Source of the DNA: Lunularia cruciata
Lineage: Eukaryota > Streptophyta > Marchantiopsida > Lunulariales > Lunulariaceae
Direction: 5' to 3'
Length of the DNA stretch: 64,000 nucleotides
Assembly (NCBI GenBank): GCA_948567375.1
Contig: OX419755.1
Coordinates: 16,063,001-16,127,000 of the forward strand
In this document: one piece after another, positions 13,350 through 24,140 of the stretch
Position numbering within the stretch: position 1 is the stretch's first letter
Layout: each line of letters opens with the position of its first letter
Position numbers and translations under genes: made by a program
The notes under the pieces: generated by a model
Seen by the model: the letters and a program-made list of their open reading frames with translations, nothing else
Database searches by the model: none
Told to the model about the DNA's origin: nothing

Positions 13350-15493
13350 TTATATATGGCGAGGAAATAAATAAAAAATTTATTATCGTCTTTAAAATAT
13401 AAGAAAATCCTACTAGCCTGTTGACCATCCGGGAAAATGACTGAATGTTAAATTGAGAACCCTAACAGAGCGTAAACAGATATCATAAACACTTTCACTA
13501 ATTGAATTTGTAGGATGAACATAAATGAGTATTATGATAAAGAAAGTTACTAAAACGTTTATTTTAATTATAAATTATGTCAGCTATATTTGCTTTCTAT
13601 GGCTTTATTGCGGAAGTTAAATGCCAGATCATCCTGATAGAGTCCTGAAATTGAAACAGAACGTGAAAGGAAACCCAAGCCAGAATGACATGTAACGTTT
13701 AAATGATAGCTTAAATATATTACTGTAAGAGAATACATGTTATATTTAACCATCCAAAATAAATACTTTATATGTTAGTTATACGTTAGTTGATATTGTG
13801 GGTAGTTCATTAAAACATATGGAAAATATAATGAGACATTCAAGGGACATAAATGTGGTTTACAAATAAATATCATCTTTTTCCTATAATGAATGTAATA
13901 AAAATATTATAAAAATTATAAATTTGTAAGAATATATCATATTTATATTGTAACTAAGTATCTTATCAAAAGTAGTGTAGGATAGATAGTCACTATTAAG
14001 AGGTGCCAATGGATCTACTTAACATCCTTTAGTCAGCCTTCCCATAGTGGACGATCCTATTTATATGAGTAAATAATATCTCCAATCGTTATCATTTAAA
14101 GAGAAGAATTTAACCTCCGTTAGTCTCACTTATTTTCACTTTCTCTTTGAAGGTTCATTAAAGCTACTTTAGCCTTAACTAACGCCTTTGACACTCACTT
14201 CGCACTGCAGACCCTATAATATCTGAAGTAAACATAGCAACTTCAGATTTATAAGGTTTTTAAGTATGCGTAATAATACCAAGATATAAAATTATTATTT
14301 TAATACATTTATATATTTAATTTAAATTTTTTTTCAAAAATTCAGAGAAAAATTATTTAATGTATACCCATGAATATTTATTTTTTATAGAAAAAATATC
14401 TCATAGCTCAATCTAAAATATCTCATATATCTAAAATTTTTGTTTTAGAGAATTTGGAACTCCTTAAGTGGTTAACTCAATTTTGTCAATAGAATCATAA
14501 ACTTAGATAAATAGTCTATATGTAGGTTGTACTAAAATATTTATAAAAACTAACTTTTAAAATAATAACAAATTCTAATATATTTAACAAGAGAAATTTT
14601 TATATCAGATCATTTTTCAACTTTGTTTTGATATCCATAACTTTAATGCAGAATTAGTATTAATTAATAGTTAGTGATATATCAATTGCATATTTTATAT
14701 ATTACTGATACTTATATTTTAGATAATAAGAAACATAAATTGGATTTAGATGAGGGTTTATAATGTTTTAATAATTCGAATTAGATAAATAATCAAATGA
14801 ATCAAATATAGGTTTTATATTCTATGGAAACTGCAAATTATAGTGAAAAATAGCAAGATTAACAATTCAATATCTGAAATCATTTTGAATCAATGTGAAA
14901 TCATCATTTATCCATAATTAGCAAATCCTCTTAGTTTGGTATACAACACATAAAATTGCTAAGCAAATGTCTTTTTTTAGTAACTATTTAAAAATCTAAA
15001 CATTATTTAAAAATTCAATATGAAAAGAAAATTATAGATAGAAGTAGAGGTTATAAGAGAAATCCCTCTTTCCTCAACCAATCAAATTCTAAACCTTAAA
15101 CACTAAACTCTAGACTACGAACCAACCAAATCATAATGCAACACGTAGGCATGATATAAAGCGTGGATTGTGGATTATAGATTATGAACATATTAGTGGC
15201 AAGTTGTCATATATAATAATATGCCCTAAGGCTATTTCATGTTCTATAGATTCCATACTAATTACTAAGTGTAAGAAGCCATTACTTTAACATTGCAAGC
15301 CAATCATTGGCTTACATCAATAAAAGAAAACAAGCATGTTTATGGGTCTTTAATTTTGATGTGGGTTGCTATTTATATCTCAAGTAGAGATTTATGACAA
15401 ATTTGTTTCTCCTACTAAGAAAGGAAAATACTTTGAAAAGAAATATTTTATCCATATGAACCTTGATTTTGGGATGCATTTATAATATATATA

Positions 15494-15550
<57 letters not shown>

Positions 15551-16400
15551 ACTTTATATTTAAGATATATTTGCTTTGGATGGGTCAACATCAATAAATA
15601 ACATAGCCTTTTTAAGGTCATAATTTGTGATATGATATTTTTAATATTAAGCATAGAAACCCTCAAATTATTATTTATTGATGCAGGCCAAAATCTTAAA
15701 ATATAGAAAAAAAATTCAAAGTAGAAAGAGACTTCATAAGGTTGGTCTATGCATAAATCAATATAGTCCTTAGAAGTAGATTATTCCAACTGTCACTTAC
15801 ATATATGTCACTTTTCAAATTAGATATTTATAAAATGAAAATTTATTCTTTTAATTTAAAAGAGTAGAATTTTGATAATATCTAGAGATTTATAGATATT
15901 TGGAATTCTAATATATGCTTAATTTAAATTTTTGTCAAAATAATCTTTTACATAAGTAATTCAATATATAATGAAAATTGAGTAAAATTTTTAACTAGAA
16001 TAATAAATTATATATATATCCATATATATATTAATTTATAAAAAATAAGGATACTACTAAATATGAAACTTATATAATTATCTTAAAATTATTCTTAAAA
16101 TATTAGTTTAATTTAAGACAAATACATTAGAATTTATTTGGGTGGTTATTAGTGTCACCAATATTGAAGTTGATCTAAGTAATAAATAAATACTTTTAAT
16201 TTCAAAAGATATCACAAATAAAAATTTATTTACAAATCAATACAATTATATGTAAATGCAAAACACTTGCTATTGGTATACATATTGAATGTAGGAATTT
16301 AAATCCCAACTTTGGTCAAATCTACAACAAAAATTTTCCATTCAATTAAATAAGGATCTTAAATATTCACCTCATTTAAATGTGGAAAGCCAACCTCATA
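13350..16400. other. AT-rich block without genes
   Basis: From about 13350 the sequence becomes strongly AT-rich; the 60 bases from 14281 contain only three G or C. It returns to normal composition near 16400. A/T homopolymers, AATAAA/TTTATA words and one long TA run occur. No frame longer than about 70 codons is present, and the 15448-15666 minus frame simply translates the TA repeat. Possible readings are a scaffold-attachment-like region, an unrecognised AT-rich element, or decayed intergenic DNA. Its right edge abuts the 3' end of the LINE remnant. Confidence 0.6.
15481..15548. repeat. (TA)n microsatellite
   Basis: This is an almost pure alternating TA run of about 65 bp, with a single GC interruption (TATGCATA) near its start. 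It lies inside the AT-rich block. Its length is likely to be polymorphic and difficult for assemblers. Confidence 0.95.
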
Positions 16401-16407
16401 GAACACA

Positions 16408-17792
16408 AAAAGGATGGGAAGATCCCATCAAGCCATACAAGAGAGAGACAAAAGAGGTAGAATTGGGCTAGGTCCCAATGGTCTTGATATGAGAAATCTA
16501 CCCTATTGCACCTAAGATATCTAAGCTATGCAAGTCGTAAGGTCTAAAAACTACTAGAGCATCCAAAGAAGCATCACCTAGAGACATTGCTCTCATATGG
16601 ATTGCACCAACCAATGCTCTCTATATAGCACTGGACACTCGCTATCTAAAGTATGCTACAAAGTATGAGAGTGTGAGTGGTATCCCATGGTGTCTAATAT
16701 GATAAGCTCTCATGCAATCCTTAACAAATGTGTTGAATGCCATGTCATATGGACTTTTGCTGCATCTAGTGTAGAACTACACTCACAAGTGAGTAATGAA
16801 GATGCAGATGAGTGGACCAAACCTAGGTGGAACCTCATCGTTATAGAGAAAGTGGTTGGCGGAAGTTGGAATGCCCTAATGCATGGTTGAGCTAGGATCC
16901 AAGAGCATGCACCCTTGCTGGAGCAAGAGCAGAGATGTAATCTAGTGGCCCAAGGAATGGACAAGTCAACTAAGAGAGAATGTAATATATGTTGATATTG
17001 TTGCTCCATCATGAAGATTGCAAACCTTTGGTCCAATCTAATAGTAATGAAGCAAAGGATTTTAGGTCCTCACATGCGTATGGAAATAGACCATCTCTCA
17101 TCTATTGCAATAACACATGGAGAGAAAAGGATCCCTCCTCTACCTTGATCACATAAGTCTCCAAATTTGGCCTATCAGCAACCACAAAATTGAAGGAAAG
17201 TAGGGGTGCCAAGAAAGCCCAACTACCCAATATTGCTATAGGTGCCATCTCCTCCATAGAAATAAGCCTAATCCACATGAGATTAGTAGAGATGTCTATC
17301 TATGTGCCAAATCCTCTATCACACACTCAATGTCCTTGGTCCAATGATATCACCAAAGACTCTCATGATCCTCCTATCAAAAGCTCTCCAACGTGATACA
17401 AAAGTCAAGGAAAGAAGAACCATGTAGAGGAGGTAAGTTGGTCAATGTGCAATACTAAAGGAGAGTATACCAAAAGCCACATGTGGATCTCTTAGCAAGG
17501 GAAGGTCATCCACATGGAGAATATCCCCTAGAAGTGCAATGTCTAATAAGCATGTGACAAAATCCTTGGATCCTCTTGGCACTACAAGGATATGTAGTTC
17601 ATTTGTAGATGTGACATACCCCTCTAGAAGCTCAAGGTGGAAAGTAATACCTAAAGGGGACCATGCTTTGCACTTTGACACCTTGACTCTCAAGCTTACA
17701 AGATATAGCTCAATAGTCAAGTGATCAAAGGCCTGTCTAATCTAATCTACGGGGTACACAATGTGTATTGTTTGCTAAGGAGGGAAATATAT
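16408..17792 (-). pseudogene. LINE-type reverse transcriptase, C-terminal half and 3' end (pseudogene)
   Basis: On the minus strand this continues the RT pseudogene at 24141-25830 after an LTR insertion (17793-24135). Residues encoded at about 17720-17440 resemble the RT thumb region of this family: a KVSKCKAWSPLGI segment, then LVVPRGSKDF, then DDLPLLRDPHVAFGILS. At about 17000-16720 a downstream part reads GACSWI..QPCIRAFQL...RFHLGLV, followed by a DAAKVHM stretch. This corresponds to the conserved C-terminal region with a GDHA-like motif that follows RT in this non-LTR group. Stops and frame changes are frequent. The 3' tail shares sequence with 7186-7458. An alternative is another RT-bearing pseudogene, but a non-LTR origin is the best reading. 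Confidence 0.6.
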
Positions 17793-19354
17793 TGTGACAA
17801 CCCAACAAATATCACTTTTGCAATGATCAGGTAAGTAAAGTTTGTTCCCGTAGAGATACAAGTCAGAAGTATCCAAATACAGAGTCAAATAGTAACAAAC
17901 AGCTTTCCTGGTTGTGTCTTTAATCTCTTAGGTAGAAACTACATCCAAAAGAGAGTAACAAGCACTAGATTGCAGTCTTGTCACAAATGGCAACACCATA
18001 ATCACAAATCTTTCAAATCTTTCCAAACAATCTTGATTGTGATGATAGTTTCTCCCGAAAATGGCTAGTGCACTGTAAAATGACTTTGCCTCAAAATTGC
18101 ATTCCACCCCTCCACTAAAAGCACAACTTCCTTGATCAAAATTGCTTCACATCAACTCAACGTTGCACTCACAAATGCAGAATACTACCAACACTACAAT
18201 TCCTATCAGATCTATCAAGGCATTGCTTTGATTGCTATCCACTTAGGATCAAACACACAAAATCAAATCAGAGATGTAGAATCCAACATCTAACACTCAG
18301 ATTTTCACTTCAAATTTCTCCCAACACTCCAAAGCACACACATAGAGTCAATACTCAAAATTAAGCTCAAGCGACGAGCATTGAAATCAGCATTTTGCTT
18401 TATCTATTCTCAGGTATATGAACACTGAACAACATTTTACTACAAAGGCCTCCCTTAAATAGGCAGATCACTTCAACAATTATCAAACTTCCTAAACCAA
18501 TTCCTAACAACTTTACCAACCTAGAGATCTAAAATGACAATGCACCTCTTCATATCTACCTCTTCCTATCTCAAAATTGTTCCTAATCCAATTTGATGTC
18601 TACTTCTACATCAACTTCCAAACCCGAGGAAAATCTCTTCACCTCATGTACTTCAGGTTCTATAACTACTAATCATTCTACCAATTCTAACATTTCTTCA
18701 CTTTGATTTGCAATCAAAGGTACGAGCAACGTATCTACATCCTTATCTTGCAACCCACTCTAATTTAAAGTCTCAAATGACAAATCCAAAGACACATGCA
18801 CTCTTGCCTCTCTTACTTTGGGTTTGACATATACAATACTCTGAAGATTATCTAATTCCACTTTAACCAAACCCAACTTGATAGAAATGTTATTCTCTAC
18901 ATCTAACATCTTTCTATCTATCTGAGTTTTAACAAGGCATTCAAGTCCTTGTCCTTTGCATTATTACACTATGGTACCCACATTTTTGTTTTTTTTCTTA
19001 TTTTTGAAGAAAAAGTGTATAGAAGAAGTCATATTGCACCTATATGACATCAGAAGGTGAAGAATGGTGTCTTCAGGCTGTAACCCGAGGTAAAGTGACT
19101 TCATGTCAGAAGATGCAATACTCGGATTGCCTTGTCAGCATTCAACCTGAAGTAAGGAGAAATATAGATGGGGATGCTCAACCCAAGGCAAGGACAATAT
19201 AACAACTTTCCTTTTGGATTGGACATTCAAGAACATACCGCACACAAAAATGTTGGTCTATGAGAGGGGAAAAATTGACAATGACAGGAGCATGAAGGAG
19301 GTGTGATTTCTTGGTAGAAACTCAATGTGAAGAAAGACAGAGAAGGCGCACCAC

Positions 19355-19360
19355 TATAAG
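19355..19360 (+). promoter_or_regulatory. TATA-like box just upstream of the LTR ORF
   Basis: TATAAG begins 27 nt before the ATG at 19382. The equivalent place in A9 is TATAAAAAT, also starting 27 nt before its ATG, so the spacing is conserved. A transcript started a normal distance downstream would begin at or after that ATG and would favour the next conserved ATG (MGGGKKN at about 19543). Promoter activity is inferred only. Confidence 0.4.
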
Positions 19361-19381
19361 ACTCAAGATAGAGACAAAGAG

Positions 19382-21973
19382 ATGACAAATAATTTTCCAT
19401 CGCCATTAAGGAGTCATCCTAAGGGAGATCATGGGAAAGGAAGTGTAGTAAGAGATGTGTTGGTGTGTCAAGAGGAAGTCAAGAGAGTTAGTTCGAGAAT
19501 CAGTCAGAAAAGTAGCCTCCAACCCAAAGAAGAGGAGAGTAAGATGGGAGGTGGGAAGAAGAACTTGGAATTTGCAGTGAGAAATCATGCAATTCGGAGA
19601 TTAGATGTGATCGCCAGAATCAAAGTCTTGAGCAGACTTTGGATCACATTCTTGGCATGGAACTGGAACATTAGCTTTCTAGGTTTCATGATTGAGATCA
19701 TTGAGAGTAAATGTCTTGAGGGGCCCGAGGGCAAAGATAAGAGAGGAAATCTGGCTTGTTGGACAGAGTTGGATTGGAGGTAAGTACCCAAAAGAGAAGC
19801 AGGTGAAGAGCAAGGAGCTACATTCTTGGGGAAAGGAGAGGTGGTTGAAGAAACCCAAGAAGTGAGAGATGCCTTCTCTTCGAAGTGCACAAAGAATGGC
19901 TACAAAGTTGAGAGCTATAAGGACCTTATAAGGAGAGCCATCGTAAGTGCAATGATGGCTATCTTGAAGCTAGAGCAAACTGCTTATGTAATGAAACATC
20001 AAGCCGTGTTCTTCCATAAGATGTTTGCAGGGGAACCGATCAATTGGGCAAAGTGTTTTCATCAGTGTACAAGACAAATGGTGTGGAACTTGCGGGACAA
20101 GTTGCCTCCACACTACATTGTGCCATTTACAACCCACTTCTACTTGGGACTGAATTTGTTGAATGCGGCGGAGAGACAGAAGATAGTGTCACACTTCCAC
20201 TCCAATTTGAGAAGAGATGTTGATGCGGAGGAGCAGCAATACATCTTGCAGATAAGGAGCAGTGAAAAGTACTATGTGCAGACAAGGCAAAGCGTGCAAT
20301 TCAAAGTAAACACTCTGAAGTTAAAGAAGAGGAGTTGACAAGAAGAAGAAGAAGAAGCAGCGATGACAAGACCTTAGAAGACTAGGAAGATGAACCCGAG
20401 GAAAGACTTGGCAGTAATTGCACTATCGGGTGAAGAATCAGAAGGCAAAGTTGAGTACAAGTTAGAAGACTCAGAGAAGGAGGAAGAAACTGAATTCACA
20501 TTGTAGAGTAGTGAAGCATGTAGCAAGAGTGACGATGGAGTAGAGATGCAATCGGTACCCAAGGAGGAAGAAGGAAAGCTGGAAATGGCGGACCTTAAGA
20601 TGTAATGTAACCCAAGACCTGAAGACAAAGCTACAGAGAAGGAGGAGAAAGGGTGACCATGTAGAGAGGAGTCCATTCTAGAAGGAAAGTGAAGTATGAA
20701 AGTGGGACCAAGTAAGAGAATGGTAGAGGAGAGTGGAAGTTTGGGGAGCAAAGAATCCATTCCAATAAGGCAATTGCGGCTGAGAAGACGAGTTTCAAGT
20801 GAAGAAGAAGCAAAGAAGGAAAAAAGCCCGCAAGTCAAGGTAAATCAGAGTGAAGGAGTAGAGTATTTATGGGAGGTTTTATGCCCATTGTTAACAAAGT
20901 TGGAGCAAAAGAAGAAAGAGATGCAGTCAAAGTGCACAGAAGTGAAGACTGTGTTGTAGGTGTTAGCGAGATTAGAGGAAGAGAATTCGGAGTTGAAGAA
21001 GAGTATAATCCGAGGTGAGGAGAGGGAGGTACTATGAGTAGGTGCAGTAGTACAAAATCAAGTGATTGAGAATTTAAAAAAGGAGGTGGGAAGTAGAGAG
21101 CGCATAATAGAGAAAAATGTCATAACAAGGGAAAGATAGATAGCGGAGTATGAAATCTTGAAACAACAGTTTGCTGATTCACAATTAGAAATTATCCATG
21201 CTATGGCAAGAGTAGCAAAGAAAGAGCAAGAGCTTGATAGAGTGATGGAGAGTGTAGAAGAGAAGAAGTAATTCTGGCAAAGGGAGTTGACAGTGAGATA
21301 TAGAGAAGAAGAAAGATTATGGGAGCTACTTCGTAATTTGGAAGAGAAGATTGTTCAGAAGGAGAAGGAGAAGGAGATTGTGACAGCCAAATTTGAGGCT
21401 GAACTAGCAATGTATAGTGAAGATTGGCTGGCGGATAGAGAAAGTGAGAAGAAGATGAGACTCAAGCCATTGAAGGAGATTATCACAAAGATGAATGCAA
21501 TGCTGAGTACAAAAGCCAATGTAAGAATTGAAGAAATGAGATTGCACAAGTTGAAGTTGTTTGTGTAGGAAATGAGGAGGAGAAATGCAAAGGATAAAGA
21601 TTTGAACACTTTGTTGATTAGTCTCAAAACTTGTGTAGATAGGAAGATATTGGAAGTAGAAGACAATATCACGATCATATTAGATTTAGTAAAGTTGGAG
21701 TTAGATAAACTTTGGAAGGATGTTAGAGTGAAGCCCAAAGTAGATGACATAGGAGTACATATATCTTTGGAGTTATCATTGGAGGTATTAGAGAAGAGTG
21801 GGTTGGGAGATAGAGAATTAGAAAGGTTACCTATGACGGGAATTGTAGATCAAGAAGAAGAAATAGTAGAATTAGTAGAAGAATTAGTAGTTGTGAAACT
21901 CGAGGATAGAGTAGTATGTGAAGTTACAATGAGATTGGAAGCCGAGGAAGAGGTAGACATCAGATCGGAGTAG
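19382..21973 (+). pseudogene. LTR-borne ORF of about 860 codons: novel core plus coiled coil (best-preserved copy)
   Basis: One reading frame of 2592 nt runs from ATG to the stop after VDIRSE with no frameshift. It is broken by 12 in-frame stops, several at positions where A9 has Gln (for example KKRSQQ and FTLQS). Order: basic N-terminus (MTNNFPSPLRSH, residues 1-60); conserved core at about 60-310 (HAIRRLDVIARIKVLSRLW, GYKVESYKD, QAVFFHKMF, NWAKCFHQCTRQMVWNL, PPHYIVPFTTHFYLGLNLL); acidic Ser/Glu linker at about 320-440; Glu/Lys/Leu-rich coiled coil at about 480-740; C-terminal region ending VDIRSE. No membrane segment, signal peptide, RT, protease or zinc knuckle is visible. It lies in the LTR upstream of the TATTTAA box, so presumably in U3. 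I do not recognise the family. Gag-like, env-position or accessory roles are possible but unproven. Confidence 0.8.
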
Positions 21974-22094
21974 TAACAGTCTTGAGATATGAAGAGGCAG
22001 ATATGAAGAGGTGCATTGTCATTTTGGATCTGTAGGTTGTTAGAGTTGTTAGGAAGCAATTTAGGAAGTTAGTTAACTATTGAAGTGCTTTGCC

Positions 22095-22104
22095 TATTTA
22101 AAAG
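22095..22104 (+). promoter_or_regulatory. Putative LTR core promoter TATTTAAAAG (A2)
   Basis: TATTTAAAAG lies just downstream of the ORF and about 650 bp before the LTR end. Equivalent TATTTAA boxes occur at the same place in A4, A5, A6, A7, A8 and A9. The conservation suggests this is the U3/R promoter, which would put the entire ORF within U3. Inferred from position and motif only. Confidence 0.5.
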
Positions 22105-24140
22105 GAGCATTTGCAGTATGTTGTTGTTCAATATTCATTATTTCCGAAGATAGTGAAGCAGTACTCATTGTTTGAGCTTAATTCCAAGTATCATCTTTGT
22201 GTTTGTGTTGTGTGGAGAATTTCAAAGTGCAAGTCAGTGTGTTTGTTGGATGTTGGATTCCATAGCCTTGATATTCATTCTATGTGTTTGATCCTGAGTG
22301 AAGTGCAATTGGAGCAATGCCTTGATAGATCTGAGAGTAATTGTAGTGTTGGTAGTATTTTGCATTTGTGAGTGCAGCATAGTGTTGATGTGAAGCAATT
22401 TTGATCAAGGAAGTTGTGCCTTCAGTGGACGGGTGGAACACAATTCTGAGGCAAAGTTGTTTTGTAGTGAAGTGCCATTTTCAAGAGAATCTGAATCATC
22501 ACAATCAAGATTGTTTGGAAAGATTTGATGGAATTGTGATTATGGGTGACAAATTGTTGTGACAAGACTGCGAGTCAGTGCTTGTTACTCTCTTCTAGGT
22601 ATAGTTTCTACTTGAGAGATTAAAGACGCAACCAAGAAGAATTGAGATTGTTATTGCTTGACTTCATATTTGACCAATTCTGACTAGTATCTCCACAAGA
22701 ACATACTTTACTTACCTGATTACCGCAAAAGTGATATTTGTCGGGTTGTCACATACACCTCATCTCTTGCACAAGCAATCATAACTTGTGTAACCTTGAT
22801 TCTTCCATTCTTACTTTGGCTTCAATGGTTAACCTCACCTTCATATCCACATTTACTTCTTCAACGGATTCCATTGACTGCTTCTTCTATCTTCCTCCTC
22901 CATCATAGCTCTACTCATTTTGAATTCCTCTTCATACTCTGCTGTGCAATCCTCCACTTCCTTCACATATTGATCAATCTTTGCCTCTAATGTCTTCACA
23001 AGATCTCTCAGCCTCCCTTCCTCTTGATGGCGCTTGGTTAGTTCTTGTTGCAAGGCTGTAGTCTTCTCTTCTACTTTTTGTCGGAATGTATTGAGCGCTT
23101 CCTCCTTAGCTTCCACCAATTCACTTCTATTGTCTTGCTCTAACTTTACGTCAGCTTGTAACTTTTCTACCCAAAGTCTCTCTTGCGTGACTTCCTTCAC
23201 TTTCATTGCTAACTCTCTTCCTTGCTTTTCAAACTTCTCTTGCAGAATTTCATTATCTTCTTCTGCAATGCTGCATCTACCCGCAATACTTCTCTTTCTT
23301 CCTTGCCTATGGTCATACTTTCTTTCAACTTCAGATTCTTAGATTCTAATCTCCCCAACACCTGCAATACATTCTACACATTGGGATGCTTGCTTTGCAT
23401 CTCCTTCTTCTTCTTCTCCATCTGCAGCAACAACAAACATACAACATCTTGAAGGTACTCTACTCTTTCACACCTTTCTTCCTCTTCTACCTTTTCTTCA
23501 AGGATTTTGTCAATCTTGCTATTCCCTTCTGGATCTGATGCTTTACCACAAAGTCAGGATCTCTGTACTTTCGACAATACATCATCCTCCAAACTCTCAT
23601 TGTCATCCAAATTGATGATGTGATGTGCTACCTTCAAACTTTCTCCTTCTTGCATGTCTTGCCTTGGATCGGCCACCAATCCTTCTTCCCCTGGTCTCCC
23701 TCAGGTCGACTTTGCAAAGGCAAAGGAAACTCACTTGTCATTTGTGTCCTTCTTGATTTGAAACCTGACTTTATAGTCCAACATTTCTTAGTCATTCTTC
23801 AAATGCTCGTCTACCAAAAAATCACACCTTTTGCATGCACTTCTCCTATCATTGTCAATTTGTCTTTCTTGTGCCTTACCTGTTTTATGTGTGGTACAAT
23901 CTTGAATTTCCAATCCTGAAGGAGAGCTGTTACCCTATCTTTGCATTGGGTTGAAATCTGACAAATCCAATTTGAGTATTGACAATTATTGACCCAAAGT
24001 AACTTTCTTCAGGTTGATACAAAAATGTGAATCTTCTTCTTTCTTCCATCCTTTGCGCTCAATTCCCCTTCAACTGTACACTTCTTCTTTGAAAAACACC
24101 TTCAACCAACTCAAAAAAAAAATGTGGACACCACATATAC

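Larger units (their letters stand above)
18970..22753 (+). mobile_element. Family A full-length solo LTR A2 (plus), 3784 bp
   Basis: It starts TATGGTACCCACA (canonical TGTGGTACCCACA with one substitution) and ends GGGTTGTCACA. The perfect 5-bp duplication TACAC at 18965-18969 and 22754-22758 shows insertion into the minus-strand A1 LTR. There is no internal domain, so it is a solo LTR. It is within 1 bp of the length of the pol-linked 3' LTR A9. The bulk is a sense-oriented ORF (19382-21973), followed by a TATTTAA promoter-like box and about 650 bp of R/U5-like sequence. Opposite orientation to A1 makes its 3' end a long inverted repeat with 17793-18964. Confidence 0.92.
18583..23741 (-). pseudogene. 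LTR-borne coiled-coil protein gene in A1, core deleted and split by A2
   Basis: The reading starts at an ATG at 23741 with an MTSEFPLPLQSRPEGDQG-like N-terminus, matching the MT..FPSPLRSH start in A2 and A9. The conserved core (about 250 residues) is missing. Sequence resumes in the coiled-coil half, which is clear at 23206-22853 (Lys/Glu-rich, EERLWVEKLQ and EEGRLRDLVKTLEAKIDQYV). A2 then interrupts it at the TACAC site. It continues at 18964 and ends at a stop at 18583 after an EVDVEVDIKLD-like tail that matches VDIGSD in other copies. Several stops and frame changes show it is dead. Function unknown. Confidence 0.7.
17793..24135 (-). mobile_element. Family A solo LTR A1 (minus), interrupted by A2
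   Basis: The ends are TGTGACAACCC at 17793 (the 3' tip in minus sense) and a mutated GTGGACACCACA ending at 24135. Flanks TATAT (17788-17792) and TATAC (24136-24140) give a 4/5 target-site duplication, so this is a solo LTR inserted into the LINE. Without the nested A2 copy (18970-22753 and one duplicated TACAC) it is about 2.55 kb. It is shorter than full-length A LTRs because the central core of its ORF is deleted. The 3' portion (17793-18580) carries the conserved U3-end/R/U5 sequence, including the AT-rich promoter-like motif. Confidence 0.85.

Noticed and set aside
15448-15666. 72-codon minus frame with a run of Ile-Tyr
   Set aside because: It is a translation of the (TA)n repeat.
17793-22753. 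A terminal-inverted-repeat DNA transposon
   Set aside because: The left and right arms are inverted, but the TACAC and TATAT/TATAC duplications show two nested LTRs of opposite orientation rather than one element with long inverted termini.
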